64,000 nt of DNA from an uncultured Collinsella sp. (GTDB taxonomy: Bacteria > Actinomycetota > Coriobacteriia > Coriobacteriales > Coriobacteriaceae), in NCBI GenBank assembly GCA_900543505.1, contig UQSB01000004.1:18524-82523 (forward strand), given 5' to 3'. Below the pieces are notes generated by a model, which did no database searches, was not told the origin of the DNA, and worked only from the letters and a program-made list of their open reading frames with translations. How positions within the stretch are numbered: position 1 is the stretch's first letter; each line of letters begins with the position of its first letter. The position numbers and the translations under genes were made by a program. This document shows, piece after piece, positions 33,611-42,878 of the stretch.

Positions 33611-33820
33611 TTAGATTGCTCTTGCCTGTTCGGGGAACGCCTTGTCTAGGGATGCTTGGAGCTTTTCGAAGGATGCTCGTAAGTTGAGGCTCTGATCGGC
33701 TGAGCGCTTGGTTTTTGTGGTGGGGGAGTCGAGGAGGCCGTTTCTCTGCGTCGGGGGGAAGGAGAAAAGGTTTGCATGTTTTAGGGATGGCTGCCGTGCT
33801 ACGGCATTGGAAGAATGCAT
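33611..33820 (-). CDS. Small unrecognised gene (69 residues), possibly a remnant operon
   Basis: The ATG at 33820 has GAGGAGG about 10 nt upstream. Immediately before it another open frame ends at 33823 (last residues NLLVDIEEAA) but has no usable start codon, so it could be a truncated upstream gene. Neither product is recognised. The pair could be the relic of a two-gene module. The remaining sequence up to 34074 shows nothing clear. Confidence 0.3.
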   Translation of the reverse strand: MHSSNAVARQPSLKHANLFSFPPTQRNGLLDSPTTKTKRSADQSLNLRASFEKLQASLDKAFPEQARAI

Positions 33821-34074
33821 GCTTATGCGGCCTCCTCGATGTCCACCAAAAGATTGCGCACGGGGTGTGCTGCTAGGTCCCGTGCGTTGGCAGTATTATG
33901 CCGCGAGCGCAGATAAGGAAGCGCTAAAGAAAGGCTTAATGAGGTTTGACGTTGCGATGAAACTGCAGGTCAGAGGTATCGAGTAACACTCTTGAAAGGT
34001 TTTGAGCTTAAGGGCTTTCTAAGGTTTGTGACGTGGATGTGGCGCGGACGTGCGTAGCGTGTGAATGCTCGCTG

Positions 34075-35061
34075 TTAGCGCTGCGGCTCTGTGGCGCGCA
34101 CCTGCTCGATGACCTTTTCCATCGTGGCGTCGATGCGGTCTTTTTTGAGTTCGCATTCCCAGATGGTTATGGGCGTCCAGCCCATTTGAGTGAGCGCTGC
34201 CACAGCAGCACGGTCGCGCTCGACGTTGCGACGGAACTTTGCCTCCCAAAACTCAACGTTGCGCTTGGGCTGGCTTGGGTTGCACTTGGGGCAGCGGTGC
34301 CAAAAGCAACCGTTGACGAAGATGGCGATCTTGCGGCCGGGGAAGGCGATGTCGGGCTTGCCGGGTACCTTCCATTCCAAACGATAGCCCGTAAGGCCCG
34401 CGGCCCGTAGGCGCTGACGTACGAGCAGCTCGGGCTTGGTGTTGGCGCGCTTGTTGCCCTTCATGGACTTTTTGATGGCGGCGCGACGGCGGACCAGTTC
34501 GCGCTCGTCAGCGGAGAGGTCCGAGGTATCGATGCCGTCGAGCAGACCGGGCTTGGGACGCTTTTTGCTGCGGCGTTTAGGTGCGCGCTTGGGTTTGGTG
34601 GCGGGTTTGTCGGTTGTGTTGGGCGCGGCGTCATCGGCGGAGCTTGCCTCAAGCCGGTCTTCCTTTAACTCAATCAGAGCATCAATGAGCCCCTTGTCGG
34701 CGGGCATCCATTCCACCGTGGCAAGCGAGGTGCGTGGAATCCAGCGGATATCAAGCTGGCGGTCGTGTTTCTGGGGCTCATCGGATTCATCGGCGAGCGA
34801 GCAGTAGTAACACTCCATGGAGAGATGAAAATCGGGGTAGTCATACTCAACGGTGTAGAAATCACGCAGGTTGGTGACCTTCACCTGCAGCTCTTCCATG
34901 AGCTCGCGGCGAACAGCGTCTTCGGGCGTCTCGCCGCGCAGAAGTTTGCCGCCTGGGAACTCCCAGAGTCCCTGCATGTCGCCGTAGCCGCGCTGCACGG
35001 CAAGTAGCTCGTCAGATCCATCCTTGCGAATGATCCCGGCGGCAACATGAACAGTCTTCAA
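34075..35061 (-). CDS. NUDIX hydrolase - Vsr mismatch endonuclease fusion
   Basis: One 328-residue frame joins two DNA-protection enzymes. The N-terminal part has the NUDIX box GKLLRGE...RELMEELQV (38-60) after LWEFPGG, as in MutT 8-oxo-dGTP hydrolases. A basic, Pro-rich linker (about 140-175) follows. The C-terminal part (about 200-328) is a very-short-patch-repair endonuclease with NTKPELLVRQRLR, KPDIAF (D237) and FVNGCFWHRCPKC (H255), the latter also holding zinc-type cysteines, and IWECEL. TTG 35061 is preferred because GAGAGGG precedes it; the frame extends into a palindrome. No dcm-type methylase, the usual Vsr partner, is nearby. Confidence 0.87.
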   Translation of the reverse strand: MKTVHVAAGIIRKDGSDELLAVQRGYGDMQGLWEFPGGKLLRGETPEDAVRRELMEELQVKVTNLRDFYTVEYDYPDFHLSMECYYCSLADESDEPQKHDRQLDIRWIPRTSLATVEWMPADKGLIDALIELKEDRLEASSADDAAPNTTDKPATKPKRAPKRRSKKRPKPGLLDGIDTSDLSADERELVRRRAAIKKSMKGNKRANTKPELLVRQRLRAAGLTGYRLEWKVPGKPDIAFPGRKIAIFVNGCFWHRCPKCNPSQPKRNVEFWEAKFRRNVERDRAAVAALTQMGWTPITIWECELKKDRIDATMEKVIEQVRATEPQR

Positions 35062-35093
35062 CAGGAGCCCTCTCTCAACATCATTACATGACG

Positions 35094-35205
35094 GGGTAGT
35101 CTTTTTGGGACGGGGCTTTTTTAGCTGCCCTATGTCAAATGCGCCCTCATGCCTCAAAAGCTTCGGATGGGGCAGCAAAAAAGCCCCGTCCCAAAAAGAC
35201 TACCC
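35094..35205. repeat. Long palindrome with 36-bp arms upstream of the NUDIX-Vsr gene
   Basis: Arms 35094-35130 and 35170-35205 pair perfectly apart from a one-base bulge, around a 39-nt loop. They contain the GGGAC motif shared by many repeats in the window and T6/A6 tracts that could end transcription in either direction. Confidence 0.88.
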
Positions 35206-35309
35206 TTACCTTACGCAACGGTAAGGCAAGCGTAAGCCATATCGATGGTAGCCGACTCGGCTTCTTGCGACTATAGATGCCGTAGACTAATCGCAAGAAA
35301 GGACTCGGT

Positions 35310-36095
35310 ATGCAAACCACGCACATGGCGACCCCGGTACTGGAGGTCGCGCATCTCGAAAAGGTATATGGAGCGCTGGGCAACGTGACCCGCGCGCTCA
35401 ACGACGTCAGCTTTACCGTCAACCGCGGTGAGTTCGTTGGCATCATGGGCGCCTCGGGCTCGGGCAAGTCGACGCTGCTCAACTGCGTGTCGACCATCGA
35501 TAGCGCCACGAGTGGCACCATCCGCATCAACGGCCAGGACGTGACGCGCATGAAGCAGGCCAAGCTTTCGCAGTTCCGCCGCGAGGAGCTCGGCTTTATC
35601 TTCCAGGACTCCAACCTGCTCGATACGCTCACGGCACGCGAGAACATCGCCCTGCCGCTCACCATTGCCCGCACAAACTCGGCAGAGATCTCGACCCGCG
35701 TGCAGGACGTGGCCGCGCGTCTGTCTATCAGTCAGGTGCTCGACAAGTATCCCTACCAGATGTCCGGCGGTCAGCAACAGCGCGTTGCCGCGGCTCGCGC
35801 ACTCGTCACCGACCCCACCATGATCATGGCCGACGAGCCCACCGGCGCCCTCGATTCCAAGAGCGCTCGTCTGCTGCTCGAGAGCCTAGAGGCCCTCAAC
35901 CGCCGCCTGCGCGCCACCGTGCTCATGGTTACGCACGACAGTTTTGCCGCCAGCTACACGAGCCGTGTGCTGTTTATTCGCGACGGCAAGATCTTCACCG
36001 AGCTGCGCCGCGGCGACACCGACCGCCGAGAGTTCTTCGACCGCATTATGGAGGTCGTTGCCATGATGGGCGGTGAGGGCTCCGATGCTCTGTAA
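35310..36095 (+). CDS. ABC transporter ATPase, Bce/Mac-type peptide-resistance family
   Basis: The 261-residue ATPase has Walker A GASGSGKST (about 49-57), Q-loop FQDSNL, signature MSGGQQQR and Walker B MADEPTGALD. The LDTLTARENI segment is typical of BceA/MacB-like subfamilies. It overlaps the permease gene by 11 nt, so the two are co-translated. Such pairs remove antimicrobial peptides from the membrane or relay their presence. No BceRS two-component system is next to it. Confidence 0.92.
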   Translation: MQTTHMATPVLEVAHLEKVYGALGNVTRALNDVSFTVNRGEFVGIMGASGSGKSTLLNCVSTIDSATSGTIRINGQDVTRMKQAKLSQFRREELGFIFQDSNLLDTLTARENIALPLTIARTNSAEISTRVQDVAARLSISQVLDKYPYQMSGGQQQRVAAARALVTDPTMIMADEPTGALDSKSARLLLESLEALNRRLRATVLMVTHDSFAASYTSRVLFIRDGKIFTELRRGDTDRREFFDRIMEVVAMMGGEGSDAL

Positions 36096-38322
36096 ACTCG
36101 CTTGGGGCAACGTCCGCCGCGCCGGCCGCGACTACCTCGTCTACTTGCTGACGCTCACCCTGGGTGTCACGGTCTTCTATGCCTTCAATACCGTCTCGAT
36201 GCAGGTCGACATTGCCGGCATCAAGGAGGAGGGACTGTCCGAGCTCATGGGCAGCATGCTCGGTTACCTGACGTACTTTTTGGCCGGCGTCATGGCCTTT
36301 TTGATGGTGTATGCCAACAACTTCATCATGAAGCGCCGCAAAAAGGAGTTCGGCCTGTACCAGGTGCTCGGCATGCGCCGCGGGCGCGTCGCCACGATCA
36401 TGGCGCTCGAGACCGTGATCGTTTCGGTCGGCGCCTTTGTCGCCGGCATTGTGCTGGGCGTGGGGCTCTCCCAGCTCATGACATTCTTTACGGCCTCGCT
36501 CTTTAAGACACAGATCGCTAATTTCCGCTTCTTTTTCTCGGTGCATGCGTTCAACCTGACCCTTGCCTGCATGATCGTGATGTTTGTGCTTACGCTACTG
36601 CTGAACCTTCGCGCCGTGCGCCGTACCAAGCTCATCGAGCTTATGGGCGCCGAGCGGCGCAACGAGAGCATCAAGACGCGCAACCCCTGGATTGCGATCG
36701 CCATCTTTGTCGTGGGCGTGGTGCTGGTGGGCGTGGCCTATTACCGCCTGTTGCGCGATGGGTTCCCGCTCACCGCGACGGAGGGTAAGCTGCAGGAGGC
36801 CATGAACCAGTTTGGTATCACCACGGCCATGGTTACGGTGGGTACCTTTGCCCTGTTCTGGGGCCTTTCGGGCATGCTTATCAAGCTGCTGCAGAGCCTA
36901 CGCAGCGTGTATTGGCGCGGCCTCAACATGTTTACCGTGCGCCAGCTTGCGGCCAAGGTCAACACGGTGTGCTTTTCGATGGGCGTTATCGCGATGATCC
37001 TGTTTCTGGCCATTACCTCGGTGACCTGCGGTATGTCGATCGCCAACGTGATGAACGAGAACCTGGAGCGCTATACGCCGGCGGATATGTCGCAGACGTA
37101 TATCTATTACGCGTCCGATAGGCTCGACTACTACAAGGAGTATGTCAATCCTTCCGAGGCCGATCGCATGGTGCTGGCAGACGCAACGGTCGATTTGTAC
37201 TCTGCATGGCACGGTGACCGTATCGATCCCGATAACGTTGCGGAAAGTATCAAGGGCAAGTCGGCAGATAATGGCAACGAGGCCGGAAAGAAGGTCAATA
37301 TCGCCGATGTTGCCGGCGAGCATGTGCAGATTGATTCGTATCTGAGCTATACGCTTGGCGGCTCGGGCCCCTCGGTGGTGGCGGGTGAGATGTGCAAGGC
37401 CATGGGCGAAAAGCTTCCCAAGGCGCTCGAGGGAAGCAACGCCGATGATATGGGCCTGTTTGTGACGCCGGCGAGCCAGTACAACAAACTGCGCCAGATG
37501 ATGGGCGAGGAGCCGGTGAGCATTGGCCGCGACCAGTATCTGCTCACGTGTGATATGGGCGGCGAGTTGGTCGACATGTACACCAAGTATATGGCCGGCG
37601 GCCATGCCCTTACCTTGGGCGGGCATACGCTCAAGCCCGCAACCGATAAGTCGGACGAAGATACGGCGGCCATCGCCAACTCGGCGATGGGCAGTAATCC
37701 GGGTACCGTCGTCGTTGCCGACGAGCTGTTGTCCCAGCTTAACCTGCAGCCGTATGCCAGTAATTTGCTCGTTAACTACAAGCAGGGGATGGATGTGACC
37801 AAGGCAGACGAGAGCATTAAATACACCATGCTCGACAATCTGCTCGTTGACGGCAAGGAGCCGGGGTCGTGGGGAGTCTTCATGACACGCTCCGAGATCT
37901 ATACGCAGGCGGCGCAGATGAACGGCATGATTAGCTACCTAGCCATCTACATCGGCTTTGTGCTGGTCGTTGCGTGCGCGGCAATTCTATCGATCCAGCA
38001 GCTCTCCAACGTGGCGGATGGCAGCCGCAGCTATCGCGTGCTGGCGCAGATCGGCTGTGACGACCGCCAGATTCGCCATTCGGTGATGGCGCAGCAAGCG
38101 GTGTTCTTCCTGTTCCCGCTGGCAGTGGGTCTGGCGCACTCCTTTGTGGCGCTCAAGGTGATCATCGAGCTGGTGAGCACGTTTGGCAACATGAGCATCG
38201 GCGGTACCGTGGGCCTCACCTGTGCGATCTTCCTGGCGGCCTATGGTGGTTACTTCCTGGTGACCTACCTCATGAGCACCGGCATGGTGCGAGCCGCCAT
38301 TGCTACCCGCTACAGCGAGTAG
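36085..38322 (+). CDS. FtsX/BceB-type ABC permease
   Basis: The 745-residue permease has a Bce-like plan. There is one membrane segment near the N-terminus, three around 60-165 and a further cluster at about 200-320. A large extracytoplasmic domain (about 325-605) follows, then three C-terminal segments. ATG 36085 lies inside the end of the ATPase gene, with GGTGAGG upstream. The large outer domain is where such proteins bind peptide antibiotics or their lipid targets. It ends with a strong terminator. Confidence 0.9.
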   Translation: MLCKLAWGNVRRAGRDYLVYLLTLTLGVTVFYAFNTVSMQVDIAGIKEEGLSELMGSMLGYLTYFLAGVMAFLMVYANNFIMKRRKKEFGLYQVLGMRRGRVATIMALETVIVSVGAFVAGIVLGVGLSQLMTFFTASLFKTQIANFRFFFSVHAFNLTLACMIVMFVLTLLLNLRAVRRTKLIELMGAERRNESIKTRNPWIAIAIFVVGVVLVGVAYYRLLRDGFPLTATEGKLQEAMNQFGITTAMVTVGTFALFWGLSGMLIKLLQSLRSVYWRGLNMFTVRQLAAKVNTVCFSMGVIAMILFLAITSVTCGMSIANVMNENLERYTPADMSQTYIYYASDRLDYYKEYVNPSEADRMVLADATVDLYSAWHGDRIDPDNVAESIKGKSADNGNEAGKKVNIADVAGEHVQIDSYLSYTLGGSGPSVVAGEMCKAMGEKLPKALEGSNADDMGLFVTPASQYNKLRQMMGEEPVSIGRDQYLLTCDMGGELVDMYTKYMAGGHALTLGGHTLKPATDKSDEDTAAIANSAMGSNPGTVVVADELLSQLNLQPYASNLLVNYKQGMDVTKADESIKYTMLDNLLVDGKEPGSWGVFMTRSEIYTQAAQMNGMISYLAIYIGFVLVVACAAILSIQQLSNVADGSRSYRVLAQIGCDDRQIRHSVMAQQAVFFLFPLAVGLAHSFVALKVIIELVSTFGNMSIGGTVGLTCAIFLAAYGGYFLVTYLMSTGMVRAAIATRYSE

Positions 38323-38357
38323 CAGACGGGCAAAACCGTCGCAAAACCAACGCAAAC

Positions 38358-38401
38358 AACCGCCGCGGAGGGAGTCGGCCCCCTTCCGCGGCGGTTTTTT
38401 G
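38358..38401 (+). terminator. Terminator of the Bce-type operon
   Basis: AACCGCCGCGGAGGG/CCCTTCCGCGGCGGTT followed by T6. It is the first part of a roughly 300-nt composite block repeated at 52237-52535. Confidence 0.92.
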
Positions 38402-38423
38402 CCTTTCCGGTACGCCTCAGATG

Positions 38424-38544
38424 CAAGTGAGTAGACTTTTTTGGATCTGCCGAGCACATCGCGACAAATGCTCGGTAAAACCGCAGGTCAGCGCTGTGGC
38501 GATTTGGGGTGTGCTCGGCTTCCTGCAAGAAGTCTACTCACTTG
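38424..38544 (+). repeat. Palindromic element with CCGCAGGT core (copy 3)
   Basis: Outer arms CAAGTGAGTAGACT (38424-38437 and 38531-38544) and inner arms GCCGAGCAC (38449-38457 and 38511-38519) form a nested stem. The loop holds AAAACCGCAGGTCAGCGC. Closely repeated at 52303-52423. Confidence 0.88.
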
Positions 38545-38611
38545 GTTTTTGCTGCTAGAAGACCGCTGCGAGGGAAGGCAACTCCCTCGCAGCGGCCGAC
38601 GTTTGTCCAGA

Positions 38612-38651
38612 TAAAACCTGCCAAAATAAACCTGTCCCTTTTTGGCAGGTT
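38612..38651. repeat. AAACCTGCCAAAA hairpin with inner AAACCTGTCCC (copy 1)
   Basis: AAACCTGCCAAAA pairs with TTTTTGGCAGGTT around ATAAACCTGTCCC. The 3' arm overlaps the stop codon of the minus-strand LuxR gene and may end its transcript. Related copies are at 52494 and 54756. Confidence 0.78.
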
Positions 38652-39615
38652 ATCGCTTCCAAAAGTGGAGGATGAGCGTCGTGCGGTTTTGCTGTTCGGT
38701 TTTGACCAGGATGTTGTGGATGTGGGTCTTGACGGTGCCCACGGCAAGGAATAGCTCGTCAGCGATCTCTTGGTTCGATTTGCCCAGTACGACCAGACGC
38801 ATAACTTCGGTCTCACGGTTGGAGAGCTTGTAGGCGTTGCGATAGAAGGGCATCTGCTCTTCTATGTGTCGATCAAGATCGCTGACGTTCTTTCCCTCGG
38901 GCGCCTCCTGCATGCGGATTGAAAGCACGTGGTAGGAGTAGATGATCAGCAGAATCGCAAAGTAGCAGGCAAAGACGTTTTCGCTAAAGTTGCGTTCGGA
39001 CAGATATAGTTGCAGCCAAGAGGGCGCCAGACTCATGGGGACAATCAGAATGTTGTAGAAATCCTCGGCAACGATGCAACCGACCAGAATAGCGCCGATA
39101 ATCAGGTGCTTTTGTTGGTTGTTGACACGTGCCTTCAGCTCGACTTGTGTGCTCTTGCGTGCCGTCCAAAAGATATATAGCCCCACGAAAACAAGGAATA
39201 CCTGACGCATCGTGTAGTAGAGCCATTGATGAATGGGGCCGTAGGGGACAGCGACGATAATCAGCAGCTCGCTCAGCAAGAACGTTGCGACGGGAATGAC
39301 AAACTGCTTTTTTGAATGCTTGTCGAGCAAATCCATGGCAATGAGCCAAATAAAAGCCTGCGAAGCGGTCGCCACAAAGGTCCGCAACACAGGCATGGTA
39401 ATTGAGTAATAGTCGCTGGCTGGAAAACTCTGGTTTTGCAGCGTGTATTCAAAAAAGAAAATCTCGGTCATCTCGATGGCATAGCAGATAAATACGCCGC
39501 TGCCATAGATAAAGAAGCGTCGACGGGACGAGGCATAGGCGGCAAGCGAGAGCACCGCCGTCACAATACAGATCACGAGTATCGCTAGGGTATAGAAGAA
39601 CATCAGGGTGTTCAT
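38650..39615 (-). CDS. Membrane-bound LuxR-type regulator (1)
   Basis: The 321-residue protein has about seven membrane segments (residues 1-235) and a C-terminal LuxR helix-turn-helix (about 258-320, LSNRETEVMRLVVLGKSNQEIADELFLAVGTVKTHIHNIL). This layout is common in Coriobacteriia and suggests a receptor that senses a small molecule in or through the membrane. It is divergent from the putrescine carbamoyltransferase gene and is a paralogue of the regulator at 46388. They share AED-x-Y and LSERN-x-SENV before the last membrane segment. Confidence 0.88.
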   Translation of the reverse strand: MNTLMFFYTLAILVICIVTAVLSLAAYASSRRRFFIYGSGVFICYAIEMTEIFFFEYTLQNQSFPASDYYSITMPVLRTFVATASQAFIWLIAMDLLDKHSKKQFVIPVATFLLSELLIIVAVPYGPIHQWLYYTMRQVFLVFVGLYIFWTARKSTQVELKARVNNQQKHLIIGAILVGCIVAEDFYNILIVPMSLAPSWLQLYLSERNFSENVFACYFAILLIIYSYHVLSIRMQEAPEGKNVSDLDRHIEEQMPFYRNAYKLSNRETEVMRLVVLGKSNQEIADELFLAVGTVKTHIHNILVKTEQQNRTTLILHFWKR

Positions 39616-39770
39616 CTGTCACCGTCCCATCTCATTTATTCTATGGCCGAGTTCTGTATACCTTGTGGGATATAGACGTCTCAACCCTTCGTTTCATTGT
39701 GGATTAGGCGCCGAGATACAGCATAGCCGTATACCGTTCGTGGTTCTAGATGGTAAACCCCCTGTAAACT

Positions 39771-39787
39771 CTTGACCTGCGGGTTTA
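39771..39787 (-). promoter_or_regulatory. TAAACC-box ahead of the agmatine genes
   Basis: TAAACCCGCAGGTCAAG (minus strand) matches 15 of 17 bases of a sequence ahead of the amidohydrolase gene (47463-47479). It lies between LuxR gene 1 and the carbamoyltransferase gene. A further inverted GTAAACCCCC/GGGGGTGTAAC surrounds it. A shared binding site for the membrane LuxR regulators is a reasonable guess. Confidence 0.5.
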
Positions 39788-39945
39788 TATTGGTTTAGAG
39801 GGGGTGTAACTCCGTGAACGGTCTTTAATCCCGAATAAACTAGGTAAAAATTGCATACGGGTGAATGATGGTCTTGTCAACACGAGGCGTGATGTTCGAG
39901 CGCCTCATAGTAATAGTCGGCAAGACCGGCGGAAAGGAAATCGAC

Positions 39946-41019
39946 ATGGCACTGCCTAAGGATTTCATCGACACCAACGACTTCACCAAAGAGCAGATCC
40001 TGGCTATCGAGGATCTTGGCCTGGCAATGAAGAAGGCCATCAAGGTTGACGGTTATTATCCGCACCTGCTCCGCAACAAGAGCCTTGGCATGATCTTCCA
40101 GCAGGTCTCCACCCGCACTCGTCTTTCCTTCGAGACCGCTATGACCGACCTCGGCGGCCACGCTCAGTTCTATGGCCCTGGCACCATTCAGCTCGGTGGC
40201 CACGAGTCCCTGGGCGACACCGCTCGCGTCATGGGCGACCTGCTCGACATCATGATGGCTCGCGTTGACCGTCACAAGGACGTCGTCGGCCTCGCCGAGG
40301 GCTCCGCTGTGCCCGTCATCAACGGCATGTCCGAGTTCAACCATCCCACGCAGGAGATGGGCGACCTCATGACCATGCTCGAGAACCTCCCCGAGGGCAA
40401 GAAGATCGAGGACTGCACCCTGGCCTTCATCGGCGACGCCACCCAGGTCTGCGTCTCCCTCATGTTCATCGCTTCCAAGGTCGGCATGAAGTTTGTCCAG
40501 TTTGGACCTAAGGGCCACCAGATCCCCGACGGCGGCCTGCACGTTGGCACCGTCGAGGAGCGCGCCGAGTTCGGCAAGCAGATGATGGCCATCGCCGAGG
40601 AGAATTGCAAGGTCTCCGGCGGCTCGGTCGTCATCTCCGACGACATCGAGTGCATCAAGGGCGCCGACTTCATCTACACCGACGTGTGGTATGGCCTGTA
40701 CGACGAGGAGGTCTCGGGCGAGAACTACATGGACGTGTTCTATCCCAAGTATCAGGTCACCATGGACATGATGAACTTCGCCGGCCCCAACTCCAAGTTC
40801 ATGCACTGCCTGCCGGCCACCCGCAACGAGGAGGTCGTCGACGAGGTCATGGACGATCCCGAGCGCTCCCTGTGCTGGGTCGAGGCCGAGAACCGCAAGC
40901 ACTCCATCCGTGCTCTCCTTGCCGCCCTGGGCAAGCGCACCCCGCTCAACGACGAGGGTGTCGAGTACTCCGCCAAGGCTGAGCTCCACGCCGCTCTCGA
41001 GGCTCTCGAGCAGCTCTAA
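39946..41019 (+). CDS. ptcA: Putrescine carbamoyltransferase
   Basis: This 357-residue enzyme converts N-carbamoylputrescine and phosphate to putrescine and carbamoyl phosphate. The carbamoyl-phosphate loop is STRTRLSFE (from S55), HPTQEMGD follows in the middle, and [11 protein letters not shown] is near the C-terminus. VWYGLYDEE and the adjacent agmatine deiminase favour the putrescine enzyme over ornithine carbamoyltransferase. ATG 39946 has AAAGGA upstream. No carbamate kinase gene accompanies it here. Confidence 0.9.
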   Translation: MALPKDFIDTNDFTKEQILAIEDLGLAMKKAIKVDGYYPHLLRNKSLGMIFQQVSTRTRLSFETAMTDLGGHAQFYGPGTIQLGGHESLGDTARVMGDLLDIMMARVDRHKDVVGLAEGSAVPVINGMSEFNHPTQEMGDLMTMLENLPEGKKIEDCTLAFIGDATQVCVSLMFIASKVGMKFVQFGPKGHQIPDGGLHVGTVEERAEFGKQMMAIAEENCKVSGGSVVISDDIECIKGADFIYTDVWYGLYDEEVSGENYMDVFYPKYQVTMDMMNFAGPNSKFMHCLPATRNEEVVDEVMDDPERSLCWVEAENRKHSIRALLAALGKRTPLNDEGVEYSAKAELHAALEALEQL

Positions 41020-41152
41020 GCCTCAAGGCTTCTAAAAGCACGTTTGCGGGCGGCGGATGCTCGTCTCCTGTCGCCCGCTCACCGAGGCCCAAGCAATTGC
41101 CTTAATACCTTAGGGCCTCGGATCTGTCCAAGACTGAGCGAAGGAGCTCATC

Positions 41153-42592
41153 ATGAGCGACGGAAAGAAAAAGCTTTCCTTCTTGACGGTCATTTCGACC
41201 ATCATCTGCGTCGTCTTCGTTTGCGAGGCCGCCGCTCCTGCTGCTGCCATTGGCAACCAGCAGTTCTTCTGGTGGATCTTCCTGATCCTGACCTTCCTGC
41301 TTCCCTACGGCATGGTTGTTGCCGAGCTCGGTACCACCTATGACGGCGAGGGCGGCATTTACGACTGGGTACGCGATGGTCTGGGCGACAAGTGGGGCGC
41401 TCGCATTTCGTACTACTACTGGGTTAACTACCCGCTGTGGATCGCCTCGCTGGCTACCATGTTCCCCGACATTTTGGGCATGGTCTTTGGCGTCGAGTTC
41501 AACTTGATCGCCAAGATGGGTATCGATCTTGCCTTTGTGTGGATCGTCTACCTCATGGGCCGCTCCAAGGCGGCCGACTCCGAGTGGGTTCTGAACGGTG
41601 GCGCCATCATCAAGGTCGCCGTCGCCGTTATCGTTGGCGCTCTGGGCATTTGGTATGCCATGGAGAACGGTTTTGCGAACGACATGTCCGCTGCCACCTT
41701 CCTGCCCGAGCTCACCAACACCAACGCTCTCGGCTACCTGTCGATCATCATCTTTAACTTCATGGGCTTCGAGGTCATCTGCACCATGACCGACGACATG
41801 GCCGATCCCGCTCGCGATATCCCCAAGGCTATCATCGTCGGTGGCCTGTCCATCGCCGTGATCTACCTGTTCGCTGGCTTTGGCATCGGCGCTGCGGTGC
41901 CGGCCGATTCCATCGACCCCGACTACGGCATGATCGTCGCAGTCCAGACCATGGTGGGCGACTCCATGATCTTCAAGGTCATCTGCATCGCCTTCCTGAT
42001 CACCCTGTTCGCCAACATGGCCGCCTGGTCCTTCGGCGTCAACTCCGTCGCCCGCTACGCTGCCGAGCACGGCAACATGCCCAAGGTCTTCGCCTCGATG
42101 ATCTCGGATGACGACATGCCCAACGGCGCCAACCTGGTCAACGCCATCGTTGCCTCCCTGGTGCTGTGCCTGCAGCTCGTACCCATCGACGCCATCTCCA
42201 ACGGTGTCTTCTGGATGCTCTTCGGCACCTCCGTCGTCTTCCTGCTGCTGACCTACATCCCGATGTTCCCGGCGTTCCTCAACCTTCGCAAGAACGACCC
42301 CAACCGCGAGCGTATCTTCACGTTCCCGTTTAAGGGCGCCATGATGAAGGTCATGCTGGCCATCCCTTGCATCGAGCTGATCCTGGCCATCGTTGCAACG
42401 CTGGTGCCGCTCTCTGCCGCTGAAATTGGCGACAAGCTCCCGATGATCGTTATCTTCATCGTGCTTCTGCTCATCGGCGAGGTTGTCCGCGTCGTCAGCG
42501 CCAAGGGCCGCGAGACCGAGTACAAGGGCCTCACTCCCGAGCTGGCAGCTCAGCGTCTCGCTGAGGAGGCCGCCGAGGCCGAGGAGGACTAG
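41153..42592 (+). CDS. aguD: Agmatine/putrescine antiporter, APC family (1)
   Basis: This 479-residue transporter has about twelve membrane segments and should exchange external agmatine for internal putrescine. It starts with the family's FLTVISTIICVVFVCEAAAP stretch (about 10-29) and has IFNFMGFEV and ANMAAWSFGVNSVA. It ends in a charged Glu/Ala-rich tail. The ATG has AAGGAG at 6 nt. It is closely related to the second permease at 44625; the two flank aguA. Confidence 0.88.
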   Translation: MSDGKKKLSFLTVISTIICVVFVCEAAAPAAAIGNQQFFWWIFLILTFLLPYGMVVAELGTTYDGEGGIYDWVRDGLGDKWGARISYYYWVNYPLWIASLATMFPDILGMVFGVEFNLIAKMGIDLAFVWIVYLMGRSKAADSEWVLNGGAIIKVAVAVIVGALGIWYAMENGFANDMSAATFLPELTNTNALGYLSIIIFNFMGFEVICTMTDDMADPARDIPKAIIVGGLSIAVIYLFAGFGIGAAVPADSIDPDYGMIVAVQTMVGDSMIFKVICIAFLITLFANMAAWSFGVNSVARYAAEHGNMPKVFASMISDDDMPNGANLVNAIVASLVLCLQLVPIDAISNGVFWMLFGTSVVFLLLTYIPMFPAFLNLRKNDPNRERIFTFPFKGAMMKVMLAIPCIELILAIVATLVPLSAAEIGDKLPMIVIFIVLLLIGEVVRVVSAKGRETEYKGLTPELAAQRLAEEAAEAEED

Positions 42593-42878
42593 AGCACCCG
42601 GATTCGGGGCTCCAACCTTCCAATTGTCTAACCATTCCTTGGGGCGGGTGCGAGCGATAGCTCCGGTAACCACCGCCCGCCCCAACCTCTCTCTTTCGTA
42701 TCCTTCGTGCGTTTTGTCTCCACGCACTTGGTTACGTTGCCGCTCGTCGGTGCGGCTCCGTGAAAACCGGCACCGGGCGCCCCGACCTTTGCCGGGGGAC
42801 GGGCGCCCACTATCTCTTGGTTTTAGGCTGCGGGTAATCCGCCCGCGGCAAACGATCGTTCGATTTGGAGGAAATCTT

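Noticed and set aside
33708..33986. Plus-strand frame of 92 codons between the AraC and NUDIX-Vsr genes
   Set aside because: No ribosome site and no protein-like features; the opposite strand has the better small-gene evidence.
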